64,000 nucleotides of DNA, from positions 2,976,001 through 3,040,000 of the forward strand of contig NZ_CP061947.1 of the NCBI RefSeq assembly GCF_014838715.1. Reading direction: 5' to 3'. The stretch is from Algoriphagus sp. Y33. GTDB taxonomy: Bacteria > Bacteroidota > Bacteroidia > Cytophagales > Cyclobacteriaceae. Every line of letters begins with the position of its first letter. Positions within the stretch are counted from its first letter, which is position 1. The position numbers and the translations under genes were made by a program. Below the pieces are notes generated by a model. The model did not search any database. It was not told where the DNA came from and saw only the letters and a list, made by a program, of their open reading frames with translations. Below, in pieces: positions 1 through 7,370 of this stretch.

Positions 1-404
1 TGTTTGGCTAATTCGACAACCATAAAATCACTGACTTCACCTGATTCCACCAGGTGATCCATTCTTTTGTGCCCGTCCATTTTCTTCATGACCACAGCAA
101 AGTCTATAGGTTCTGGGCCTATGCCTCCTATTGTCCACTTACCGTCTTTTAGAAATACCGGTTCGGTCCCTAGATAGATATTAGAAAAACGGCTATTTAG
201 TAGGACTTCCTTTTCACAGTAAATTTTCCGTTGAGTTTTATCTGAAAAATCCAAAAATGAAAACTTCACCGGTTTTTTGATTTTGAACGCATATTCTTTG
301 GAAAGAACTATCCAGGAAATATGTGTCTCCAACAACTCTCCCTCCACAGGAATACGCTCAAACGTTCCCTCTCCGCAGAGAAGTTTTATCTCATCAGGTG
401 TCAT
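1..404 (-). CDS. Aminoglycoside phosphotransferase-like protein (COG2187 type), partial
   Basis: The frame opens at ATG 404 (MTPDEIKLLCGEGTFERIPV) and is still open at base 1, so only the N-terminal ~134 residues are present. The segment with AFKIKKPVKFSFLDFSD, followed by a YCEKEVLLNSRFS-type stretch and PIDFAVVMKKM, is typical of the N-terminal lobe of COG2187 aminoglycoside-phosphotransferase-like proteins. The true substrate of this family is not established. The start overlaps the end of the upstream kinase gene by 11 bp, so the two are translationally coupled. In many bacteria the two modules are fused in one protein; here they are separate genes with the kinase first. Confidence 0.8.
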   Translation of the reverse strand, partial: MTPDEIKLLCGEGTFERIPVEGELLETHISWIVLSKEYAFKIKKPVKFSFLDFSDKTQRKIYCEKEVLLNSRFSNIYLGTEPVFLKDGKWTIGGIGPEPIDFAVVMKKMDGHKRMDHLVESGEVSDFMVVELAK

Positions 405-903
405 TCCCTATCTTTAAATAATTAATTGCTTTATGCAGCATCGCCTCAATAGTAGTATCAGTGGAAGTAATGTGAAGAAAAGGATGTAGTACCGGATCAA
501 AATCCCGCATTATTTTTTGGTAGACTTCGTAATCAGCTTCACTGTGCTTTCTGGGGTTTTCCAACCTTCTCTTTACTGTAATTTCATCCGCTTCAACCAA
601 TATGGATACTGCTTGAATTTCAAGTTTTGCGGCCATTTGAAAGAATAATTCTCTTAAAATTTCAAGGTGAAATGTCGCATCCACTATGACTGTCTCTCCT
701 TTTTTCAGCAGCTCCTCCGCCTTCTCACACACATACTGATATACCAGTAGCTTCTCCTCATCCGAGTATTTACCCTTTAAATTCATGTCTTTACGGATTC
801 TGTCAGTTTGAAGATGGACGGCTGACAGTTGTTCAGCCAACCTAGCGGAAAAATAACTTTTTCCGGAGCCCGGAACTCCCATTACGATAATCAACATATT
901 CAT
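394..903 (-). CDS. P-loop AAA-type predicted kinase (COG0645-like)
   Basis: A 169-residue protein starting at ATG 903. It has a Walker A motif GVPGSGKS at residues 9-16, then HLQTDRIRKDM, which resembles the nucleoside/shikimate-kinase-like fold, and VIVDATFH around residue 73 as a Walker B-like segment. The lid region carries basic residues (KRRLENPRKHSEAD). This matches the COG0645 predicted kinases that are often fused to COG2187 phosphotransferase-like domains. The next gene starts inside its 3' end. A TGAT-N4-ATCA palindrome lies about 80 bp upstream of the start, in the region shared with the divergent BON gene. The physiological substrate is unknown. Confidence 0.85.
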   Translation of the reverse strand: MNMLIIVMGVPGSGKSYFSARLAEQLSAVHLQTDRIRKDMNLKGKYSDEEKLLVYQYVCEKAEELLKKGETVIVDATFHLEILRELFFQMAAKLEIQAVSILVEADEITVKRRLENPRKHSEADYEVYQKIMRDFDPVLHPFLHITSTDTTIEAMLHKAINYLKIGNDT

Positions 904-978
904 GAAAAACCAATTTTCATTTCGTCAATTTTATTTTTTTTTCTCTTCATTACAATGATAAAAACATGCTGTACCTAA

Positions 979-990
979 TGATATAAATCA
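979..990. promoter_or_regulatory. TGAY-N4-RTCA palindrome (candidate RR-Crp operator)
   Basis: TGATATAAATCA is a perfect Fnr-like palindrome between the divergent kinase (start 903) and BON (start 1210) genes. Its centre is 81 bp upstream of the kinase start. It is one of eight perfect copies found next to genes of this island. Binding by the response regulator-Crp protein at 12403-13464 is inferred. Apart from this site I see no gene in 904-1209. Confidence 0.6.
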
Positions 991-1209
991 TCCATCTATC
1001 AGACAATCACAACACAATAATTATCTAATTCATCTATGATAGAAGTCACTCCACCAAGAGAAATAACATACTAATTTCAATACATATTAAAAGATCATCA
1101 CGCCTTTTAGAATCCGCTCCCTTGAATAATACTAAGTCATAGAGGAAAACTTAAAAGGAGCCTGATCCTATGATGTACTAATAAAAACATAACTAAAATT
1201 GAAATCATT

Positions 1210-1887
1210 ATGAAAACAGACCGAGAACTTCAAAAAGATGTAATGGATGAATTAAACTGGGATCCTAAGTTAATGAACATTGCTTCGCAGATCGGTGTGA
1301 CTGCGGAAAAGGGCATGGTTACGCTTTCCGGTAAAGTTGACTCATACAGCAAAAAAATTGCTGCTGAACAGGCGGCACAGCGGGTTCATGGAGTGAATGT
1401 CGTTGCAGTGGATATCGATGTGCAAACATTCCCCAGATTTTCCAAATCCGACATAGAGATCGCTGAGGCAATCAATAATGTTATTCGATGGAATTCAGAT
1501 ATTCAGAATGAAAAGGTCGAAGTCAAAGTTGAAAATGGATGGGTCACACTGACCGGCACAGTTTCATGGCACTTTGAGAGGAGAGCTACAGAAAATTTAG
1601 TCAAAAAAATCATTGGAGTAAAAGGGATTATCAATAACATCCACCTAAGTCATGCAGAATTGGAACCAAGAACAATTAAAAATAAAATCATCTCTGCATT
1701 TCACAGAAGTGCAACTCTTGATTCTGGTACCATACATGTTGAAATTGACAAAAACAAGGTGATTTTAAGTGGCTCGGTAAGATCATGGGTAGAAAAGAAA
1801 GAAGCTGAAAAAGCTGCATGGTCATCTCCAGGCGTCACTGCAGTAGAGAACCAATTAAAAATTGAGTACTCATCTGAATTAGTTTAG
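1210..1887 (+). CDS. Triple BON-domain protein
   Basis: 225 residues with three BON domains in tandem, at roughly residues 5-72, 78-147 and 153-221. Each shows the family pattern of a V-x-G-W/M-V-T-L-[ST]-G-x-V strand and a conserved G-V hinge: [26 protein letters not shown] and [15 protein letters not shown]. There is no signal peptide, so a cytoplasmic location is likely, unlike periplasmic OsmY. BON proteins are associated with osmotic and envelope stress, and multi-BON proteins of this size are common in stress clusters next to Usp and Hsp20 genes. The gene is monocistronic and ends just before a hairpin terminator. Confidence 0.92.
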   Translation: MKTDRELQKDVMDELNWDPKLMNIASQIGVTAEKGMVTLSGKVDSYSKKIAAEQAAQRVHGVNVVAVDIDVQTFPRFSKSDIEIAEAINNVIRWNSDIQNEKVEVKVENGWVTLTGTVSWHFERRATENLVKKIIGVKGIINNIHLSHAELEPRTIKNKIISAFHRSATLDSGTIHVEIDKNKVILSGSVRSWVEKKEAEKAAWSSPGVTAVENQLKIEYSSELV

Positions 1888-1894
1888 AAACAAA

Positions 1895-1918
1895 GGCGGA
1901 GTCCTACCAAGCTCCGCC
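1895..1918 (+). terminator. Hairpin terminator after the BON gene
   Basis: GGCGGAG (1895-1901) pairs perfectly with CTCCGCC (1912-1918) around a 10-nt loop, 7 bp past the BON stop codon. No long T tract follows, so intrinsic strength is uncertain. Confidence 0.6.
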
Positions 1919-2039
1919 ACTATATTTATTCTCACTTGTGGAATGTGCATAAGAGAATATGTAGCATCTCAAGTTAAAAAGACTATAATTCTTCCAGCTA
2001 TTTGATACCAAAAGTATAGCTAACTTCCCTTTATTACTC

Positions 2040-2519
2040 TCATTGGAACATCCTGGCCAATTCCAATTTGGTATTTTGCCCATAAACGGCTTCCAATTCA
2101 CCATATCCTACTATATGGTATCTTATTCCAGCTTCCACATCACATTTCTTCACAGTATTCTCATCGAAATACAAAAAATCATCCAGTGCATAAACCTTAA
2201 ACAAATACCTGTGTGCTTCAGGTTTAGAACAGGGACCTAAATAGGAACATTCATTAAAGCCATTAAGTCCCGTTTCCCCTTTTTTTTCATCTTCATTGAT
2301 CCAATTTTTTACAGGAATATTATACTGTAGCCAAAGCATAGCTCCTATCCCCTCTATGTTCTTATCTTCTAGCATGACCACCAGTGATTTGGCGTTTGGG
2401 GGCAAATTTTCAATATCCAATGGGGGATTGACGTTTTTTCCATCACAGGTATATTTGTCAGGGATCTGCCCCCCTCTGGCAAATTTCTCACTAAAGATAT
2501 TCAATGCAGCTTTTCTCAT
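2040..2519 (-). CDS. YbhB/YbcL family PEBP-like protein
   Basis: A phosphatidylethanolamine-binding/Raf kinase inhibitor-like protein. The core motifs are GGQIPDKYTCDGKNVNPPL (ligand-pocket strand), KSLVVMLEDKN and the GPCSKPEAHRYLFKVYALD segment, which corresponds to the family GP..P.G.HRY.F..Y motif. I place the start at ATG 2519 (MRKAALNIFSEKF), giving 159 residues, the normal family size. An in-frame ATG at 2579 would add 20 unconserved residues and would sit inside the TGAC-N4-ATCA palindrome at 2574-2585, so it is less likely. ATG 2564 is a third option. Bacterial members have no well-defined biochemical role. The gene is single and convergent with the BON gene. Confidence 0.88.
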   Translation of the reverse strand: MRKAALNIFSEKFARGGQIPDKYTCDGKNVNPPLDIENLPPNAKSLVVMLEDKNIEGIGAMLWLQYNIPVKNWINEDEKKGETGLNGFNECSYLGPCSKPEAHRYLFKVYALDDFLYFDENTVKKCDVEAGIRYHIVGYGELEAVYGQNTKLELARMFQ

Positions 2520-2573
2520 TGGTAGATGGGTTGATGTATTTATAAAAATAACGTTGGATCCCATCAATGAAAA

Positions 2574-2585
2574 TGACATTCATCA
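2574..2585. promoter_or_regulatory. TGAY-N4-RTCA palindrome (candidate RR-Crp operator)
   Basis: TGACATTCATCA, centred 60 bp upstream of the preferred PEBP start at 2519, in the same position range as the other copies in the island. Confidence 0.55.
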
Positions 2586-2601
2586 TAAGAAATGAAGATT
2601 T

Positions 2602-2813
2602 AACCCGAAATATGCATTAGCAGTTCTACGCCACAGCACAGGTTACTGTAGCCATTAATTGTTTCAAAATCAGCCATTACATTACTGTTTTCGAGTTTAC
2701 CATATCCGCCGCGGCGGACTCACTCTCCAAACAGGTTGCTTTTCTTGCAATTAATGCCCTTCCGATTAAAATCGGGACAGGCTATGACGAAACCTAATGG
2801 CATAAGCCGGGTT
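2602..2813. repeat. MITE-like element A with imperfect terminal inverted repeats and a 14-bp GC palindrome
   Basis: The left end AACCCGAAATATGCATTAG and the right end (read as its complement, AACCCGGCTTATGCCATTAG) are imperfect inverted repeats. Inside lie the perfect palindrome TCCGCCGCGGCGGA (2705-2718) and the small hairpin CCGATTAAAATCGG. The same GC palindrome and the same ATGCATTAGCA end word occur in element B (12005-12243). No coding sequence is seen here. Confidence 0.6.
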
Positions 2814-2870
2814 TAACGCTATCGCTTGATAAAATAAGGAGGCAAGGAACCATCATCAAGACTATAGCAA

Positions 2871-3689
2871 TCAGGCAACTATCTCCTCTTTAATCACCAA
2901 AAGCGGTAAATCCGGATGATAAACCATCTGCTCGGTGTCACTTTTGGAAAAGTACTTCTCCAACAAACTCTTTCGGGATGACAACATCACCAACATGGCT
3001 TCGGGGTGTTCTTTTTGATATAATCTCAGACCATCCTGAACATTGGTAGAAAAAAGATTTGTAAGCCCAAAAGTTGTTCCCGGGTACCTTTTTTCAAGAG
3101 AACGGATGTGTTTTACCGTAAAGTCATCCAAGTCTTCATCTGAATTGGCACTGAAATGCAAAACTTCATATCCAAGACCCCATTTTTTGGTTAAAGAAAG
3201 GACCTTCTTGATATAGCTGGGAGCATCTTCTGCCTTTTCCAAGGTTATAACGATTTTTTCCAAGCTGTTGAAATCCGAATCCACGGGAATACATAAAACA
3301 GGGACATTAATTTCCTTTAAAACCTCACTTGCATTTGAACCTACCAATACTTTTTTGAGACCTTTAGCTCCCTTGGTTCCCATAATGACAATATCAATTT
3401 CATCAAGGATTACCATGCTTTCAATAGCACTACCCAAATTATCCTGGACAGCCCTATAGCTGCTGTTTATCCCCATACCCGTCAGTTCTTTAACATATTT
3501 TTTCATCAAATTCCCGGCACGTCTAGCAATAGATATCCCTGACTCATCTGCCCTGGAAGCAAAGTTGTACATTGGAGGCATCACATGGAGAAATATTATC
3601 TTCCCTACAGTCGATTTCGCTACTGCAGTGGCAAATTCCTTTGCATTTTCTGCTTCCTTCCCAAAATCCACCGGCACAAGTATGTTCAT
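2871..3689 (-). CDS. Universal stress protein with two Usp domains
   Basis: 272 residues with tandem UspA folds at about 1-140 and 141-272. The N-terminal domain has MNILVPVDFGKEAENA and the nucleotide-binding signature GTKGAKGLKKVLVGSNASEV followed by VPVLCIP. This matches the G-2x-G-9x-G-[ST] pattern of ATP-binding Usps. The second domain is degenerate: it ends in LPLLVIKEE but lacks the glycine signature. Double Usps of this type are induced by starvation and hypoxia in many bacteria. The gene is transcribed divergently from the PNPOx-fold gene, and a TGAC-N4-ATCA palindrome is centred 82 bp upstream of its start. Confidence 0.93.
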   Translation of the reverse strand: MNILVPVDFGKEAENAKEFATAVAKSTVGKIIFLHVMPPMYNFASRADESGISIARRAGNLMKKYVKELTGMGINSSYRAVQDNLGSAIESMVILDEIDIVIMGTKGAKGLKKVLVGSNASEVLKEINVPVLCIPVDSDFNSLEKIVITLEKAEDAPSYIKKVLSLTKKWGLGYEVLHFSANSDEDLDDFTVKHIRSLEKRYPGTTFGLTNLFSTNVQDGLRLYQKEHPEAMLVMLSSRKSLLEKYFSKSDTEQMVYHPDLPLLVIKEEIVA

Positions 3690-3765
3690 AATCCAAGTTA
3701 TTTAATTCTAGGTATCTCCTCTATCATCAGTGCCTAAATTTACGCTCCCTTAAGAGGCAATAATA

Positions 3766-3777
3766 TGACATGGATCA
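3766..3777. promoter_or_regulatory. TGAY-N4-RTCA palindrome (candidate RR-Crp operator)
   Basis: TGACATGGATCA between the divergent Usp gene (start 3689) and the PNPOx-fold gene (start 3922). Its centre is 82 bp from the Usp start and 150 bp from the other. Confidence 0.6.
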
Positions 3778-3921
3778 TCAGTCCTTACAATTATTCTCAT
3801 TTGAATGGTCACTGTACCTGACTAGGTTTAATAAAAATTAATGACAGTTTAAAAGCAGAAAAAAAGGGATACTCAGGGACCAAAAACAATTCACGCCTAC
3901 TGTTTTACCAAAAAAAAAACC

Positions 3922-4383
3922 ATGTTGGGGAAATTAAACAATGATCAAATAGCGAATGTATTGCAGAGTCAAACTATCGGGCGAATTGCATGTGCGGACG
4001 GGGGAAAAGTTTATGTTCTCCCCATTTCTTATGCCTTTGACAATGGCTATGTATATGGCCATTCAATGGAAGGGCTAAAAATCAAAATCATGCGAACTAA
4101 TCCCAGGGTATGCTTTCAGGTGGATTCCATAGAAAACATGACTAACTGGAGGAGTGTCTTGGCATGGGGGGAATACGAAGAAATGAAACAAAAAGATGAA
4201 TACGAGTCCGGGATGAGAATACTTAACAACCGTCTAGCTCCATTTATAACCAGTGCAGCAACGCAATCGCATCAGGAAAATGAAAACATTCTGCATAACT
4301 ATGAGGAAAAAGGCAGAAGAATCCTTGTTTTCAGAATCAAGATATTGGAACAAAGCGGAAGATTTGAAAAAAGTCATCTCTGA
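3922..4383 (+). CDS. Pyridoxamine 5'-phosphate oxidase-fold flavin-binding protein
   Basis: 153 residues with the split beta-barrel pattern of the PNPOx-like family: an N-terminal helix (LNNDQIANVLQSQTIGRIACAD), a strand VLPISYAFDNGYVYGHSMEGLK that contributes to flavin or F420 binding, NPRVCFQVD, and WRSVLAWGEYEE. These short proteins bind FMN, F420 or haem, and the electron acceptor cannot be read from the sequence. Homologues occur in hypoxia and nitrosative stress regulons. It is monocistronic and divergent from the Usp gene. The poly-A run just before the ATG is the only leader feature seen. Confidence 0.88.
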   Translation: MLGKLNNDQIANVLQSQTIGRIACADGGKVYVLPISYAFDNGYVYGHSMEGLKIKIMRTNPRVCFQVDSIENMTNWRSVLAWGEYEEMKQKDEYESGMRILNNRLAPFITSAATQSHQENENILHNYEEKGRRILVFRIKILEQSGRFEKSHL

Positions 4384-4609
4384 ATCCAAACCACAATACA
4401 CACATCTTATCCTCATGTATCTCAACCTCATGACTGACCTATAAGAGTATTTTGGGGGAAATGTTTTTTTAAAACAGAAAATAATCAAGCATTATCATAT
4501 TAAATCCAATGTTTTGTAACACCATTATTCTCACCTAGACCTGATGTGTACATTTCATTTCCATGTAAATGCTAGAAACATGGGGAGTCAAAATCTATAG
4601 CCCACTGTA

Positions 4610-5167
4610 ATGCTAAAATTATCTTCACTCTTGTTTTTACTTTTTCTGGTAGGATGCAGCTCTAAAATAAGAGTTTATGATCAATTCAATCCCGACTATG
4701 ATTTTGTTGCAAACAAAGAATTCACTTGGTTTCCTGATTCGCTCAAGCTACCTGAGATTGCCTTTTATTACAACCCCTCCATATCCACAAAAATGAAAGA
4801 GATCATTGCTTCCCACATGGTCTCCAGAGGATATACCATTGCCTCAAGCTCTAACAGTCTCCTATTTCACCACTATATCATTATTAGCTCACCTCCTCCC
4901 TCTCTGCCCTACACCGTTGATGAAGGGCGGGAAAAGATTACCCACAAAGATCCTGCATCAAAAAGATCTGTTACATTCATTCTTTATCTTGTAGACCCGG
5001 GCATAGGAGAGGTGGTTTGGAAAGCGTGCACAATGCGTGAGCTTGCATCTGCTACATACATGGACGAAGAGGAAACAGCAGCACGAATCAATGAGCTTAT
5101 GAATGAGCTCGTATCTGCTATTTTTATGCACTACCCGATTGATCCTATACCTCCGATAAGTAATTAA
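4610..5167 (+). CDS. DUF4136 lipoprotein
   Basis: 185 residues. A type II signal peptide ends in the lipobox LVGC at residues 13-16, so the mature protein starts at Cys16 and is lipid-anchored. The sequence then follows the DUF4136 layout: IRVYDQFNPDYDFVANKEFTWF, a short linker, a domain with YTVDEGREKITHKD, VTFILYLVDPGIGEVVWKAC, and a C-terminal helix before YPIDP. The function of the family is unknown. It is common in Bacteroidota envelopes. I saw no TGAY-N4-RTCA palindrome upstream, so it may not share the regulation of its neighbours. Confidence 0.88.
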   Translation: MLKLSSLLFLLFLVGCSSKIRVYDQFNPDYDFVANKEFTWFPDSLKLPEIAFYYNPSISTKMKEIIASHMVSRGYTIASSSNSLLFHHYIIISSPPPSLPYTVDEGREKITHKDPASKRSVTFILYLVDPGIGEVVWKACTMRELASATYMDEEETAARINELMNELVSAIFMHYPIDPIPPISN

Positions 5168-5311
5168 TACCATATTCGGCGTCAAGGTAATACTATCTAA
5201 AAAACGTCCGTATTCTATTTCGACTTTGGCAACACAACTCCAAGTACATCCACGGGGCTTTGAATATCGGTCAAAACACAAAACAGACATCCCGTGGGGA
5301 CATTAACTTGA

Positions 5312-7054
5312 TCATCTGTATTTTGTACCTTTAAAGTAAATAGAAACTTCTGTTCCGTTATTGGGTATACTCTTTATTGCGACTTTGCCACGGAGCATTT
5401 CCACGTAGTGTTTTAAGATATGCAATCCCAGTCCTATGCCTTGGATATTGCCTGCATTGGAAGCTCTAAAAAACCGTTCGAATACCCGGCACAAATCTTC
5501 CCGCGGAATCCCAAGACCAAAGTCTATAACTTTTATGGAAAAACCCTTGCTGACTTTAGTTGAAATATGAATCTCGGAATTTTCCGTAGAGAACTTAACT
5601 GAATTGGATATTAGGATATCTATTATTTTACTCATTAGGACAGGATCAGTATACACTATGGTATCTCCTTCATGGTTATAAAAAGTTTGCTGTCCTTGCT
5701 TTAGAGAAGGTTCCAGTGTTTTCAAGTGATTTTCAATATAGTCTTTAATAAGTACCTCCTCAGGTTCCGCAACGATCTGTTCCTTTTCAATCCTGGACAG
5801 GCTTAAAAATTCTTCAACCAAAAAGGTCATTGTATTAACAGCCGACCTGATACGGTTCAAGTGCTTTATGATGATTTCTTGTTTTTCCAAGGACAAGCAA
5901 CTTTCGATCAGAAAAGCAGAAGAAAGCATAGTGGATAGCGGAGTCCTGAATTCATGGGAAGTCTGAGTGACAAAATCAATCTTCATTTTATTAAGGCCAA
6001 TTTCATTCATCAAAGACCGTCTTATATCTTGCTCTGCCTTCTTGTACAGACTCATATCCTGAAATGCCAGCAGTAGGCAGGGCTCCTCTTTGACACATAG
6101 GGACTGAATAGATGCGAAAGTGAATAGCGCTGAGTTGCTATTTGGCTGTAACTGAAGTTCAATCCCCACCATTTTTTCAACTATACTCTCCGAACTGAGC
6201 AGTGAACTGTAGCGCTCCATCCCCGGCGATTCCTCAAGTATAGCCGGCGGTTTATTGATGGTATCTTCTGCATTCCCGTTGACAAGCTCACAATAAGCTT
6301 TGTTGCCATCGATCACCACCCCGTCTCTCTTCCTTATAATTATCATCCCAACAGGACTCTCATTGAAAAACTTTTCGTGCAACTCTCCTATCCTCTTCAT
6401 CTTAAGCTGTAATCCAACCCCTCTGTCGAAGGCAAGTTTAATAGCCAAGAAGGTAATAATCACGACACAACACATTCCGGCCAAGAGCAAATAAAAAACA
6501 TGGGTAAAAGCAGCACTGTCTTTCCGATTTTCCACTTCTCTGATTCCCATCCAACGTCTTTCCTCAAGCTTCATATGGGCAATTATTTTACCGATCTCAC
6601 TGTTATAATCAAGAGTACCATAACTAACGGAAAAACTAAAGAGGGCGCTTGATTGTGCATGATTTCGCAAAGAATCCAGAAACGAAAACTGTTCTTCAAG
6701 TAGATCCTCCAGCAATCCAACCTGCTCCTGTTGCACCGGGTTATCTCCTATCAACGTTTTCAAAATCCCCATCCCTGTCCCTAGTTCCTTTCTGGCAGAA
6801 TCGATCTTTGCAGTATCCATAAACCCCACCCCGTTCAGTTCTGAAATATTTACCGGCCAAAGCTCCTTGTATTTCAGTGAAACTGCGTCCAACTGCTCGA
6901 CAACCCCATAAGAATCTCTCAACCACTTTAATGATTTTTCTGTTTTTTGTTTGGCACGGAAAGTAAGTACACCCAACAGGGCCTCCCCTGCGATAAGGGA
7001 GCCGAACAGAAGTCCTACCATCAGTTTAAACGATGGCTGTAAGTTTATTTTCAT
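5312..7054 (-). CDS. Membrane sensor histidine kinase with PAS domain
   Basis: 580 residues: TM1 (about 11-32), a ~150-residue extracytoplasmic helical sensor region, TM2 (about 184-206), a PAS domain (about 225-335), HisKA with phospho-acceptor His367 in TSHEFRTPL, and HATPase_c with N-box NSVKF (484-488), G1 DFGLGIP (511-517) and G2 GIGLGL (539-544). All catalytic motifs are intact. There is no adjacent response regulator; the nearest is the REC-Crp protein at 12403-13464, so the kinase may feed that regulator. A TGAC-N4-ATCA site lies 60 bp upstream of its start. Confidence 0.92.
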   Translation of the reverse strand: MKINLQPSFKLMVGLLFGSLIAGEALLGVLTFRAKQKTEKSLKWLRDSYGVVEQLDAVSLKYKELWPVNISELNGVGFMDTAKIDSARKELGTGMGILKTLIGDNPVQQEQVGLLEDLLEEQFSFLDSLRNHAQSSALFSFSVSYGTLDYNSEIGKIIAHMKLEERRWMGIREVENRKDSAAFTHVFYLLLAGMCCVVIITFLAIKLAFDRGVGLQLKMKRIGELHEKFFNESPVGMIIIRKRDGVVIDGNKAYCELVNGNAEDTINKPPAILEESPGMERYSSLLSSESIVEKMVGIELQLQPNSNSALFTFASIQSLCVKEEPCLLLAFQDMSLYKKAEQDIRRSLMNEIGLNKMKIDFVTQTSHEFRTPLSTMLSSAFLIESCLSLEKQEIIIKHLNRIRSAVNTMTFLVEEFLSLSRIEKEQIVAEPEEVLIKDYIENHLKTLEPSLKQGQQTFYNHEGDTIVYTDPVLMSKIIDILISNSVKFSTENSEIHISTKVSKGFSIKVIDFGLGIPREDLCRVFERFFRASNAGNIQGIGLGLHILKHYVEMLRGKVAIKSIPNNGTEVSIYFKGTKYR

Positions 7055-7108
7055 GTTGTTTGCCTCTCTAGCGGGGAGAAATTTACCTGTAGGAATACTC
7101 TGAATATA

Positions 7109-7120
7109 TGACCCACATCA
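7109..7120. promoter_or_regulatory. TGAY-N4-RTCA palindrome (candidate RR-Crp operator)
   Basis: TGACCCACATCA, centred 60 bp upstream of the histidine kinase start (7054), in the divergent kinase-ppsA intergenic region (7055-7370). No gene is visible in that region. Confidence 0.58.
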
Positions 7121-7294
7121 TGCCCCACAGTGATCAATATTCCTTTCATTCCCGCCAAAAAATGTACTGTCTGAAAATCAGCACTTAAAGACTCTGCAGT
7201 CGCATATAGCAGGTTGGAAATATCCCTATTCCACTTATGAACTGACTTTGGGCTCTCTTAAAAAAAGCATAAAATCTTAATCATGATCGGCATG

Positions 7295-7306
7295 CGATCA
7301 AAATCA
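7295..7306. promoter_or_regulatory. Weaker match to the TGAY-N4-RTCA palindrome, upstream of ppsA
   Basis: CGATCAAAATCA has one mismatch (C for T at position 1). It is centred 70 bp before the ppsA start, the same distance as the perfect sites of other genes. It overlaps a second inverted repeat, TGATCG-N5-CGATCA (7284-7300). Confidence 0.35.
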
Positions 7307-7370
7307 TATCTATTCAACTAGTGCCTAAGTAACTTTCCCAAAACAAGTCAATTCACAAAAATTAAAAAGA

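Noticed and set aside
2579..2579. ATG 2579 as the start of the PEBP gene
   Set aside because: It would add 20 non-family residues and place the start codon inside the TGAC-N4-ATCA site; ATG 2519 gives the normal family length.
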